Shown one piece after another: positions 10,201-18,352 of a stretch of 64,000 bases of DNA. The translations under genes and the position numbers were made by a program. The DNA lies in contig NZ_CP113946.1 in the NCBI RefSeq assembly GCF_029392875.1, forward strand, positions 868,001 through 932,000. The letters are read 5' to 3'. The notes beneath the pieces are model-generated. The model was not told the DNA's origin. It made no database searches and worked only from the letters and a program-made list of their open reading frames with translations. This DNA is from Lactobacillus sp. ESL0677 (GTDB lineage: Bacteria > Bacillota > Bacilli > Lactobacillales > Lactobacillaceae). Positions within the stretch are counted from its first letter, which is position 1, and each line of letters opens with the position of its first letter.

Positions 10201-13200
10201 TAACGCTAAGGATCAAGCTAAGCAAGATCTTAAGGCACTTGCTAGTCAAGTTAAGCAACATATTAATGATTTGGCCAGTCTAGGATCCGATGAAAAGAAT
10301 AGCCAATTAGCGCAAGTTGATGCTGCATTGGCAGCAGCTACAAGTGCTGTTGATGGTGTTAATAGCACTAATGATATTAATACAGCTTATAACGAAGGTA
10401 AAAGTAATATTTTATCTGTTCAGTCAGCAGCTGATTTGCAGAATGCCAAAAATGCAGGTAAACAAAAATTAGATAATCAGCAAGCAACGGTTAATAATGC
10501 AATTGATGCGTTAACTAGCTTGGATGAAGCAAGTAAGGCTGCTCTAAAGCAAAGTGTTCAACAAGCGTATGACGCTGCCCTTAATAAAGTAAACAATCCT
10601 AGTCCAGCAAGTCCAACTCAAGTTGCTAAGGATACCGATGCTGGCTACAATGCCATGCAGTCAATTTTAGATAATGCACAGGGGCTTGATATTGTTAAGC
10701 AAAATGATAAAACAGCTCTAGATAATGCTGCTCAAGAAGCTAACGATCGGATTGATCAATCTGATTTAACTACAGAACAAAAAGCTGCTGCTCATGAGGC
10801 AATTAATCAAGCACGTGATGCTGCTAAGAATGAGGTTGATAAGGCAACTATCGATACAATTGCTAAGGTACATGCTGCTAAGCAAACAGGAATAGACAAT
10901 ATTACGGCAGCAGAAAATAAAGCCAACAGTAAATATCTCGCTGACTTAAAACAACAGGCTGATCAGAAAATTGATGCCGCTTGTGATACTGCTAAACAAG
11001 ATTTAGCAACTGAATTTAATGATTTAACTCCTGATGAACAAGCAGAAGCTAAGCCAGCTTTTGATGCAGCTAATGCGGCAATTGAAACCGCACGGACTCA
11101 AGGTAAACAGGCAGTTGCGGCTTCTAATAATAAACAGGAAATTGATGCGGCAACTAATACCGCTGTCACGACGGTTCAAACTGCTGAAACTCCAGCATAT
11201 TTGGTTTCAGCTCAAGTTAAAGGCAAGCATACGATTAAAGATTATGGTGACCAAATTAAGGGTGAGTTACCTAATCCTGATAGTACTGATGGTGCAGCAG
11301 CAATTGCTGACTTAGTAAATAATGCAATTGCTGAAATTACTACCACTGATAAAACACCTACTGACGTAAAGAATACTGTCAAAAAATATCAAGATAAGAT
11401 TGATGGGATTAAGGCAACAGCTGATTCAACCCATAAAGATGAAATTGCTAAAGCTAAAGATGCTGCTTATACTGCTTTAGAACATAAGTTAAATGGCGAT
11501 GGCACTAATAAGGGAACACTTGATGAGCTTGAGGGCTTAAAGGATCAATTAACTGGCAGTCAATTAGCCGCTTATGAACAACAAATCAAGAATATCCTTG
11601 ATACTACACAAGATAATGTTAAGGGTGATGCTGATATTCCGTCCATTAATCGTGATCGTGATAATGGTCTTGATAATATTCAACAAGCATTAAATGATGC
11701 CAAATTGCAGGCTGCCAAGAATGCTGCTAATAAGCAATTAAGTCAAGATGCCCAAAATGCAATTAAGCAAATTAACGGTATGTCTAACTTAACTAACAAG
11801 CAAAAGCAGGACGCAATTGACAAGATTAATAATGCGATTGCTAAAGATAAAGCTAGTGGTAGTGAATATCAAATTAATGCTGCCCAAGATAAGAATACGA
11901 TTGATGGCATTGTCACAAGTACTGAACAAGCAATCAACGGCATTGTTAATAATGCATCAAATACTGATTTCACTACTGCTCAACAAGCAGCTAAAGATAG
12001 TTTAGCCGCAGAAGCTGACAAGCTTAAAAATAGGGTTAAGGATGACTTGGCTGCTAAACCGCAGAAATTAAGTCAGACACAAGCTGCTGATTTAACTACA
12101 CAGATTACTAATGCGTTAAATACTGCAGAAGGTAAAATTGATAAGGCAACGAGTCAGTCTGAAATTAACCAAGCTGAAGCTGCTGGTGAAACTGCCTTGG
12201 CAACAGTAGGTGATAATATTGATAAAGATGAAGCACAACAATCAAATTTAGAACAGATCAATGCTGCTGTTAATGCTGCTAAGGATAAGGCTGAAGCCTA
12301 TCTTGCTGAACACTCGAATATGACAGAGGAACAAAAGCAACATGTTTATAATCAGCTAGCTGCGATTAGTAATGCTGCTAATGAAAGTATTAATCATCAT
12401 CGTGAAGATAACAATGATGCAATTGCAAGTATGAATCAGTCAGCTATAGATGGTATTAACCAATTAAACAATTTAATGAGTAATTGGGATGCTAAAGAAC
12501 AGGCTGTGCAGAAATTGAAGGGCCATGCTCAGTCGGCTAAGGATACAGTAGTAACTAGTAATCCAGATTATGCGACCTTGACACCTACACAAATTGCTGC
12601 AGCGCAAAATGCCATTCATGAAGCACAACATCAAGGTGAGAATACAATCTTTGGTTTGGATACTTCTAAGAATAAGCTTGATTCTGCTGAACAAGATAGT
12701 GAAGTTGCAATTGATAATGCTTTATTGCCATATAAGTTACTAAGCAAACAAAATCAAGAGACTAGTGCCCTTAATCAACATGCTAAGAAGCAGTTGGCAG
12801 CTCTTGAAAGTTTGGCGCAAAGTCCCGATAATCCAGAAGGTTTAACGCCTGAAGAACTAGCATCTTATCAACAGCAAATCGAACAAGCCCAAAATGCTGC
12901 TGCTGAAAGTATTGGTCAAGTAAGCTTGCCAACTCCGGCTGGTGCGGCTGATTATGAGACAGGTAAAAATAAGGTTGATCAAGCTGAAACCGCTGGTGAG
13001 ACTGCAATTGATCAAATTATTAATAGTGCTAAACAGGGTGCTAAGAAGCGGCAAGAAATTGCAGCGGTTCAACAGGCAGCTCAACAAGCTGACCAAGTAA
13101 ATGGTGTTGATCAAGCTGCCGTTGCAGCAATTGTAAATGCAGCTACAACAGCAATTAATGCTACCTCAGATACGACAGGAGCTAATGCACCTGAAGGAAT

Positions 13201-16200
13201 TAAGGAAAATGCCGTTGCAGCAATTAATAAGCTGGTTGATCAAGCTAAAATTAATAGTTCTCAACATGATACGACTAAGTCATTAGACCAAGCAAAAGCA
13301 GATGCTGAAGCAATTATTAATCGTTCACAATTAACTGCTGAACAAAAGGCTGCTGCTAAAGAAAAGATGGCTAGTCTTTATGATAATGCTCAAAAGCAAC
13401 TAATTGCTGCTAATAAAGATCAAAATGGTCAAGTTCTTCCAGCAGATGCTTATCAGGCAGCAGCTAAGCAAATTGTTGCTGGTTACCAAAAGTTGGTCGA
13501 TCGAGTTCTTAATGAAAATAGTGATACTTCGTATCCGTGGTTTAACAATGAAGCTACTAATGCTTATAACGATTTGAATGGTAAATGGCAAGGGATTGAG
13601 CAAGGATTAACTGCTGCAGAGCAAGATAAATATCAAGACTTAATTAATACTGTCAATGATAGCTTGGCTAAACTTGATAAGACGCAAACAGGTCATAACA
13701 ATACAATTAAGGATGCAACAGAAACTTATGATGCTGGACTAACTGCTTTTAATAAGTTGCAGGCTATTAAAGACATCGAAGCTGCTCAAGCAGCCGCTAA
13801 TGCAGCGATTGCTGAAAATTCAAGTTTAAATGCTGCTCAAAAGCAACCATATCAAGAACAAGTTAATACTAATGCCCAAACAGCTATTAACAATATTCTC
13901 GGAGTAACCCCAAGTTCTAATGATACGGTGGGTAACCAAGATAAGATTGTAGCAGCTGAAGGCAATGTTATGAATGATCTTAATACGATTGTCAATGGTG
14001 CTAAAGATGAAGCAGCTGGTCACCTAGTTGATGCTAAAACAGCGCTCAAAGCTAAGCTGGATGCTGCTTATGCAGCAGCTAAAGCCAAGTTAGGAACAGC
14101 TTACATGCCCGGCAGTGAATTAGATCAAGTGCATGAACATGAAGTTGAGCAGCTTAATGGATTGTCATTAGCTGGACTTAATGATCCTAAAACGGCTGAA
14201 CAGGCAATTAAGAATATTAACAAGGCTGCCGTTGTCGAAGCAGCTGCTTATGCTAATGATCAGATTGATCATTTAAAGCACGAAGATGGCTCAGATTATA
14301 CTTCAGATGAGAAGGCTGCATTGAAAGCTGCAGTTAATGGTGAAGTCACTAAGGCTAACGATGATACTCAGGGTACAATTTCTACTGGTACTACTATTCC
14401 AGATACGGTTACAACTGCACGTAACGACGCTATTGATCAAATAGGTAAAGATTATACTGATCCAGATGTGATTAACCAGATCTTGAATAATAATGAACAA
14501 GTTCAAGTTGACCGTGCAAAAGCACAGGCGCAAGCAGATATAGCTGCTGCTTATGAAGCAGCTCAGGCTAACTTACCTGATGGTGCTGATACGACTAACT
14601 TAGATAATGCGTACCTTAACCATAAGATAGTAATTGGCAATAGTGTTGCTGCTATTAAAGAAGCTGCACGAAAAGCCGAACAAGCAATTGCTCAGGGTGC
14701 TGTGCAAGATGCTGCTCTAGCGGCTAAGAATGAGATTAAGAATTTAAAGCATGAAGATGGTTCAGCTTATACTGATCATGAACAAGCAGCTTTGAATAAC
14801 TTAATTGATAGTAATATGCACGATGCTGCTCAAGCGATTGCAGCAGCCCAAGCTAACCCAAGCAGTATGACAGCTCTGCAAGCTTCTAAGACGAAAGATG
14901 GTTCGATTGTCAGTGGTGCATTAAACAATGCCTTAAATGTCATTAGTGCTAATGGTACTGGTAATTCAAATGCTGATAAAGCAGCTTTGAATAGTGATCC
15001 TGCTGTTTTAGCTGATGCTAAAGACAAGGCTAAGAAAGATATTGCCCAAGCTGGTAAAGATGCAGCAGCTGCAGTTGATCAGCTGACTAATCATCAAGAT
15101 GGGACACCTTACACTGATGCTGAAAAGCAGGCAATTAAGGATGCAATTCAAGAGGAAGTTGCTAAGGCTAATGGAACTAAGGCTGATCAGGGCACTATTG
15201 ATAATGCTAATTCAGTACCTGATGTCAATACTGCTAAGCAAAACGCCCTTGATCCTATTAATAAGATTAAGGATGCATGTACGAATAATAATGGTAGTGT
15301 TCTGGATCCAATTATTAGTGCTAATGAAGTTGTTCAACAAGAACAAAAGAATAAGCAAGCTGCCCAAACAGCTGTCACTGCAGCTGCTAATAAGGCTCGT
15401 CAAGACATGGGCGTTGCTAAGGGTAGTGATGAAGCTAAGGCAATTGACCAAGCAGAGCAAGCTGCCTTGAATACAATCAATCAGGTAACAGATGGCAAGT
15501 ATAATGATGCAGAAAATACTGGCTTAGCTGGTATAGTTGATTCCGAAAAGCAAACAGCTCAAGCACAATTAGCCGCAGCAGAGAATGTCGTTGAAAGTGC
15601 GATTGCTCAGGATACTGGCTTGAGCACGGCTGATAAGGCAGCAGCTAAGCAAAGTGCACAGGCAGCTTTACAAGCAGCAGTGGCCTTAGTTAATCAAGTA
15701 GAAAGTACTGATACAACGGGGGCAACCGTAAATGCTAAGCAAGATGAGTTGAAGAATGCTTATAATTCAGCTAAATCACAATTTACACAAGTTACTACTA
15801 ATGCTGGTAATTTAAGTAATATTAAGCAAGCTGCTAAAGCTCGGCTACAAGCAGCTCACGATGCAGCGATTGCTAATGGAGTAGCTAAGACAGCTGCTGA
15901 TAGAGTTCAAGCAGCTGCTAACAATATGATTGATCAGGCACAAGACGAAGCAGGAATCAATCGAGCTGAAGTTAATGGTGAAAAAGAATTAGCTAAGTTA
16001 GAAGTTCAAGCGGCAGCTGATGCAGCTAATGATAAGATCGACCATTTGAAGCATGAAGATGGCAGTAATTACACTGAACATGAAAAGCAGGCCTTAAAGG
16101 ATAAAGTTAAACAAGATCAAACTGCTGCCGAAGCCGCTATTGATGCGAGTGAGACAGTGGCTGAATTAGGACAGTCCAAGAATGATGGCATTAAGCAAAT

Positions 16201-18292
16201 TAATCAAGATAGTGCTAATTTAGAAACAGTTAATAATATTCTTGATCATAATAAGCAAGTACAACTTGATCGGGCACTGACTACCGCTAAGAATAAGTTG
16301 CAGTCAGCCTACAATTCTGCTAAGAATAAATTAGGTAAAGATGCTGATACCACTAAGCTTGATGCTGCTTACCAAACTGCTCTTACTAATTTACAAGCAG
16401 ATTCACTAACTGATCTTAAGCAAACAGAACTAAATGGTGAGAAGACTATTGCTAAAGGTGCTGTTGCGAGTGCCTATGATACAGCAGCTCAAAAGATTGC
16501 CCAAATGTGGCCGAATGACGATTCACAAACGGCTAAAGATAAGAAGCAAGCTTTGTTGAATGCAATTTCAGCTTTACTGCGTGATACCAATTTCCCTACT
16601 AGTGGTAGCATTGATCAGGCAGATGAATCAGGAGCTATTTCGAGTGCTCGTGATACTGCTATTAATATGATTAATGAGTTAAATGGTAATCAAGATAAAG
16701 TTACTGATATTATTAATCATGACCAAGTAGTACAAATTGACCAAGTGTGTGATCAGGCTGTTGCTAATGGTGCTGATCAAGATAAGGTTCAACAAATTCG
16801 CGATGAAACTACTGATAAAATTAAGCAAGCTTTGCAAAATGGTGACCATGAAGCAGCTCAAAAGTATGAACTAGCGGGTGAAAAAGAAATTGCTAAACTT
16901 GAAGTTCAAGCAGCAGCTGATCAGGCTAAGGATAAAATTGATCATTTGACAACCAAGCCAGATGGTAAACCTTATACTGAAGCCGAAAAGAATGCATTGA
17001 AGAATAAAGTTATTCAAGAAATTGCGCAAGCTGAGACTACCGGTGATACTAAGATTGATGATGATCAGACTGATACGTCTGACAAGGTTAATCTAGCTAA
17101 ACAGGAAGCAATTGCTCAAATCAATCAGGTGCTTGCTGGAGATCATTTAACTGCAATTGTTAATAATAGTATTGCTGTTGCTAAAGATAATGCTAATCAA
17201 GCAATTGCAGCAGCCGTTGCAGCAGCAAATGCAGCAATTGATGCTAATAAGAATTGGAGTGAAGTTGAGAAGCAAGAACTAAAAGATCGCATTAAGCAAG
17301 ATGCCGAAAAGGGTCAAGCTAAGATTAAGACGGATCAAGATATTATTACTATTAATCATGATCGTGATACGACTATTAATCAGATTAAGCAGGATTACAC
17401 GGATCAAGCAACGATTATTAGTATTATTGGCACTAATTCATCTACCGCACCAATAATTAATACTTTGCCAGCTGCTAATAAGGTAACTTTAATGCACAAT
17501 GCTTATCTTTATGATGAAAATGGTAACCGTGCCAACAAGATTGACTTGAAGGCTGGCTCAGTAGTCACGACTTATGGTAAGCAAAAGATTAATGGTACAG
17601 AGTACTTCGTCTTGATTGACAAGGGTGCTAATAACAAGAAGTATTACGTGGTAAGCACGAATATAACTAGTGTGCACAAGACTTTGACGCATAATGCCTA
17701 TGTCTACAATAAGTATGGTCAAAGAATTAAGTCTCGTCATGCATTGAAGAAGGGCACGACAATTGCTACATTCGGAAGTGCTGTTACTATTGAAGGCCGC
17801 AAGTACTACATCACTGGTGAAAACAAGTACGTGAGAGTAACTAACTTTGCTAGTGATTCGACAGCTGCAACTAAGACGGTTAAGACACAAGCGACAGTTG
17901 CTCCAATTAGTGACAAGCCTGATGCTCCAGTTGAAAAGAAGATTATGCATAATGCATATCTTTATAATGAACAAGGTGTTCTGACTACTGGATTGATCTT
18001 TAATGCTGGTTCAGTAATTACCACGACTGGCACTAAGTCAATTGATGGCGAAATTTATTACGGACTTGAAGACGGCTTGTATGTCAAGGCTGCTAATATT
18101 GATGCCAAGAAGTTAAAATTGAAGCACAATGCTTACATTTACGGCCAATATGGTAATCGTAAAGGTAAAAAGGTGCTTAAGAAGTCTAAGTCAGTTAAGA
18201 CTTACGGCAATGCAATTTCTGTTCAAGGTAAAAAATATTATATTACAGCCAAAGGAAAATTAGTTAAGAAAGCTAACTTCAACAAGAAGTAA
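4241..18292 (+). CDS. Giant YSIRK/SLAP surface adhesin, 4683 aa
   Basis: Residues 1-52 form a YSIRK-type signal peptide (core FSIRKLSIGAASVLLGF, cleavage expected after SVQA). A Thr/Ser/Pro-rich linker with two KPEQKP repeats follows, to about 220. Around 240-720 lies a beta-rich head starting near VYIGNWDDYVKALANPNI, which resembles the pectate-lyase-like adhesive domain of lactobacilli. A further beta domain spans about 845-1000. From about 1004 to 4400 runs a helical stalk of DUF1542/FIVAR-like repeats. Five copies of the DG-x-x-YT motif sit in its last third (near residues 3347, 3504, 3617, 3938 and 4238). Two SLAP domains (about 4414-4683) end the protein. There is no LPXTG, so attachment to the wall is inferred to be non-covalent. 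A few cysteines (such as YCGTS and AACDTA) are unusual for such proteins. AAGGAG lies 5 bases before the ATG. It is probably an adhesion fibre; the ligand is unknown. Confidence 0.93.
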   Translation: MLGKNNFNERLRKMEMQAKQDHFSIRKLSIGAASVLLGFTFFGLNSQSVQADTLTSQPQVKEATPNTSTGNKLLTDKQVTLAKNTAPTTTQQSAEKTTKSTQKLDTYTKLSKFLRDSNVATVTASAGNVTESSKPSTVNTAASATAASVKPEQKPIDNQPTDITNSVAVTPTTTDKPVAAKPEQKPAVAAASTVDIATPGQAISTNKPVTVDPDGQPIVQDGVAAYNGLSELTSEEKQAGKVLHNYDTTNDSTVYIGNWDDYVKALANPNIHNIELINNINAPTNNADHPIATAQRQLVIESSNKDGKMPEGGYIINYKGYDSRNNSKGANGTLDVTYRNLRLYSQTYLGLWNTVDGGMVGNFPKKITLENITYQGAQIIYAGNYTEVHIKGKVDVASVPTYVSPLDNLTYKSQENSQQVFELSHQGDSLIFEAGSQFTGTSSRDNVIEMNNGSSGTTAWKDPQGIVHQLDNESKIVLSGANGDLPAAQVTLNPRGVSAVSNASPSATGMAAAINISGDNTVGEVNIENGATLTINNTPAVNTSIKDNGSAAAIMLVSPKVNMNVQGTIDIKTNSNINTVSKDNGVPKAGYLVYDGGNLTIRRGGVIDIAGSQMGTYSGTLLYIGQKAYLDNGSINIHLDGDNTVDGAGTGAIILVDVSNSGSLTVDNPESLILNASNNTNPGTSIIGDSEIDITNIRQQFDFSKIIPGFPKITLPPFHVLRVKKTNGSISVVQDDKTKKLGIEVLNGKSHIDDAHIKKLTDALKGEPTVAVVLAKALGQDVPTNPTQLTPDIVNSIVAGVKTALENMKAVSFDQVFAQIITQAFSDPTNPGYNNITMLPANQKGFLDIADDDGNLGKASYHQNDDGSMTVSGKVVNFSNYAVDEPDNLFNDVMPTGTNAYVAVSVNGGNYYQDDKNQVADPYQYTDDGEDGVTNDLPHTYVVMANMDAKSPKYGTFSFTLPADAYHKGDQLQIVPEANFISYDPNDPAGTHQTVGLNNGILTTEEKQDQAANTVMQAANAAVSQVQAAAAADPDKSPAHQQKYTDYEAAINAAANVATAKPTLADGTANPNYDAAKSVYGATDFAIINQARDRAKNSINTATNQAQAYSAVQQYLQAGKDDLAKLGLTTGFPSEKLVEQINDEIASVKADGSNKDSVETDLKNQILDEYQTEVKNSLTSYGPSDADLSKLNLPDQAYVASIDKLRNPDNIAQQLASTPSTGTTADFQGSQLINKNKTAIDLAAAQAQATSELNNYAQAQAGAYPDFATAISQAQNNYQTVINNETTLNNLQDAKGSNANATNRDQVTDVKNGMAAVDQVITSYKSNLKQHLQQQLTGGTEGTTTYPNLTDEINDLQGYLNGTGIGTNLDILAGIKRLKQELSDATEIAANGGAIDSAATGQDTAKQNQTAQALIDDVTKRIAALNKLKAAADQAKHDAPKQTPAINEALAQAAKDVFAAANDTNGKTPIETAANQGVTAINNTVKYSQAEDTIDKAYDAAKQKIQSSGLNAAAQKPYLDDLNAAYHAATDKNSKNSIFNTTNPAYIINRQNAALNKFNSAAAKAEVANYANQVKHDLEITGSNADIDQALAAANNPNSGTLDQAAANSTGNSTDITDNATGITQAAAAAKAKILAAAKRVAKQQLVDKENAVEAALDNLSTLKDPELSKAKQQAKDVISKGDGTGAQEKVDAATDESTVASAYQDGIAALNNILSQQTDADNRAQAIQAVKDEQSKAIADLAQTTGKYADLTPEHRQDLVNAVNTAAAAGITAINNAANDQVETNKNTAINNINKVLANAATENKNDKQDKDTAINNARNDALSNLKDAYVAAQNAVNSFPADQVSSTKKNKILAKIDQDYKAAQNAINTATNKDDITSAEESGASAINADAKAAELEAAKAIAITSLNNEQAKDTKTVDDALAANKITQHQHDQMIDQINNYHDTGVNDINSDATTTTDQINKYCGTSIDAMSGVAIGVNNTALANAKDQAKQDLKALASQVKQHINDLASLGSDEKNSQLAQVDAALAAATSAVDGVNSTNDINTAYNEGKSNILSVQSAADLQNAKNAGKQKLDNQQATVNNAIDALTSLDEASKAALKQSVQQAYDAALNKVNNPSPASPTQVAKDTDAGYNAMQSILDNAQGLDIVKQNDKTALDNAAQEANDRIDQSDLTTEQKAAAHEAINQARDAAKNEVDKATIDTIAKVHAAKQTGIDNITAAENKANSKYLADLKQQADQKIDAACDTAKQDLATEFNDLTPDEQAEAKPAFDAANAAIETARTQGKQAVAASNNKQEIDAATNTAVTTVQTAETPAYLVSAQVKGKHTIKDYGDQIKGELPNPDSTDGAAAIADLVNNAIAEITTTDKTPTDVKNTVKKYQDKIDGIKATADSTHKDEIAKAKDAAYTALEHKLNGDGTNKGTLDELEGLKDQLTGSQLAAYEQQIKNILDTTQDNVKGDADIPSINRDRDNGLDNIQQALNDAKLQAAKNAANKQLSQDAQNAIKQINGMSNLTNKQKQDAIDKINNAIAKDKASGSEYQINAAQDKNTIDGIVTSTEQAINGIVNNASNTDFTTAQQAAKDSLAAEADKLKNRVKDDLAAKPQKLSQTQAADLTTQITNALNTAEGKIDKATSQSEINQAEAAGETALATVGDNIDKDEAQQSNLEQINAAVNAAKDKAEAYLAEHSNMTEEQKQHVYNQLAAISNAANESINHHREDNNDAIASMNQSAIDGINQLNNLMSNWDAKEQAVQKLKGHAQSAKDTVVTSNPDYATLTPTQIAAAQNAIHEAQHQGENTIFGLDTSKNKLDSAEQDSEVAIDNALLPYKLLSKQNQETSALNQHAKKQLAALESLAQSPDNPEGLTPEELASYQQQIEQAQNAAAESIGQVSLPTPAGAADYETGKNKVDQAETAGETAIDQIINSAKQGAKKRQEIAAVQQAAQQADQVNGVDQAAVAAIVNAATTAINATSDTTGANAPEGIKENAVAAINKLVDQAKINSSQHDTTKSLDQAKADAEAIINRSQLTAEQKAAAKEKMASLYDNAQKQLIAANKDQNGQVLPADAYQAAAKQIVAGYQKLVDRVLNENSDTSYPWFNNEATNAYNDLNGKWQGIEQGLTAAEQDKYQDLINTVNDSLAKLDKTQTGHNNTIKDATETYDAGLTAFNKLQAIKDIEAAQAAANAAIAENSSLNAAQKQPYQEQVNTNAQTAINNILGVTPSSNDTVGNQDKIVAAEGNVMNDLNTIVNGAKDEAAGHLVDAKTALKAKLDAAYAAAKAKLGTAYMPGSELDQVHEHEVEQLNGLSLAGLNDPKTAEQAIKNINKAAVVEAAAYANDQIDHLKHEDGSDYTSDEKAALKAAVNGEVTKANDDTQGTISTGTTIPDTVTTARNDAIDQIGKDYTDPDVINQILNNNEQVQVDRAKAQAQADIAAAYEAAQANLPDGADTTNLDNAYLNHKIVIGNSVAAIKEAARKAEQAIAQGAVQDAALAAKNEIKNLKHEDGSAYTDHEQAALNNLIDSNMHDAAQAIAAAQANPSSMTALQASKTKDGSIVSGALNNALNVISANGTGNSNADKAALNSDPAVLADAKDKAKKDIAQAGKDAAAAVDQLTNHQDGTPYTDAEKQAIKDAIQEEVAKANGTKADQGTIDNANSVPDVNTAKQNALDPINKIKDACTNNNGSVLDPIISANEVVQQEQKNKQAAQTAVTAAANKARQDMGVAKGSDEAKAIDQAEQAALNTINQVTDGKYNDAENTGLAGIVDSEKQTAQAQLAAAENVVESAIAQDTGLSTADKAAAKQSAQAALQAAVALVNQVESTDTTGATVNAKQDELKNAYNSAKSQFTQVTTNAGNLSNIKQAAKARLQAAHDAAIANGVAKTAADRVQAAANNMIDQAQDEAGINRAEVNGEKELAKLEVQAAADAANDKIDHLKHEDGSNYTEHEKQALKDKVKQDQTAAEAAIDASETVAELGQSKNDGIKQINQDSANLETVNNILDHNKQVQLDRALTTAKNKLQSAYNSAKNKLGKDADTTKLDAAYQTALTNLQADSLTDLKQTELNGEKTIAKGAVASAYDTAAQKIAQMWPNDDSQTAKDKKQALLNAISALLRDTNFPTSGSIDQADESGAISSARDTAINMINELNGNQDKVTDIINHDQVVQIDQVCDQAVANGADQDKVQQIRDETTDKIKQALQNGDHEAAQKYELAGEKEIAKLEVQAAADQAKDKIDHLTTKPDGKPYTEAEKNALKNKVIQEIAQAETTGDTKIDDDQTDTSDKVNLAKQEAIAQINQVLAGDHLTAIVNNSIAVAKDNANQAIAAAVAAANAAIDANKNWSEVEKQELKDRIKQDAEKGQAKIKTDQDIITINHDRDTTINQIKQDYTDQATIISIIGTNSSTAPIINTLPAANKVTLMHNAYLYDENGNRANKIDLKAGSVVTTYGKQKINGTEYFVLIDKGANNKKYYVVSTNITSVHKTLTHNAYVYNKYGQRIKSRHALKKGTTIATFGSAVTIEGRKYYITGENKYVRVTNFASDSTAATKTVKTQATVAPISDKPDAPVEKKIMHNAYLYNEQGVLTTGLIFNAGSVITTTGTKSIDGEIYYGLEDGLYVKAANIDAKKLKLKHNAYIYGQYGNRKGKKVLKKSKSVKTYGNAISVQGKKYYITAKGKLVKKANFNKK

Positions 18293-18304
18293 ACTTTAGA
18301 TAAG

Positions 18305-18346
18305 AAAATGCCCCAAATTGTTAAAATGACAATTTGGGGCATTTTT
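18305..18346. terminator. Bidirectional terminator between the giant gene and rarA
   Basis: A perfect 17-bp stem (aaaatgccccaaattgt and its complement) has a 7-base loop, with T runs on both strands. It serves the giant gene and the convergent rarA, whose stop is at 18353. Confidence 0.93.
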
Positions 18347-18352
18347 TGTTAT

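Noticed and set aside
9890..10261. Minus-strand ORF of 123 codons inside the giant gene
   Set aside because: It is a Leu/Ile/Ser/Asn-rich shadow of the Ala/Asp/Asn-rich coding repeats, with no ribosome site and no recognisable family.
15099..15470. Plus-strand alternative-frame ORF of 123 codons
   Set aside because: It has a composition expected from reading the repeat region out of frame (many Leu, Met, Lys) and no ribosome site.
17558..17974. Minus-strand ORF of 138 codons over the SLAP domains
   Set aside because: It is fully antisense to well-recognised SLAP coding sequence and has no domain features of its own.
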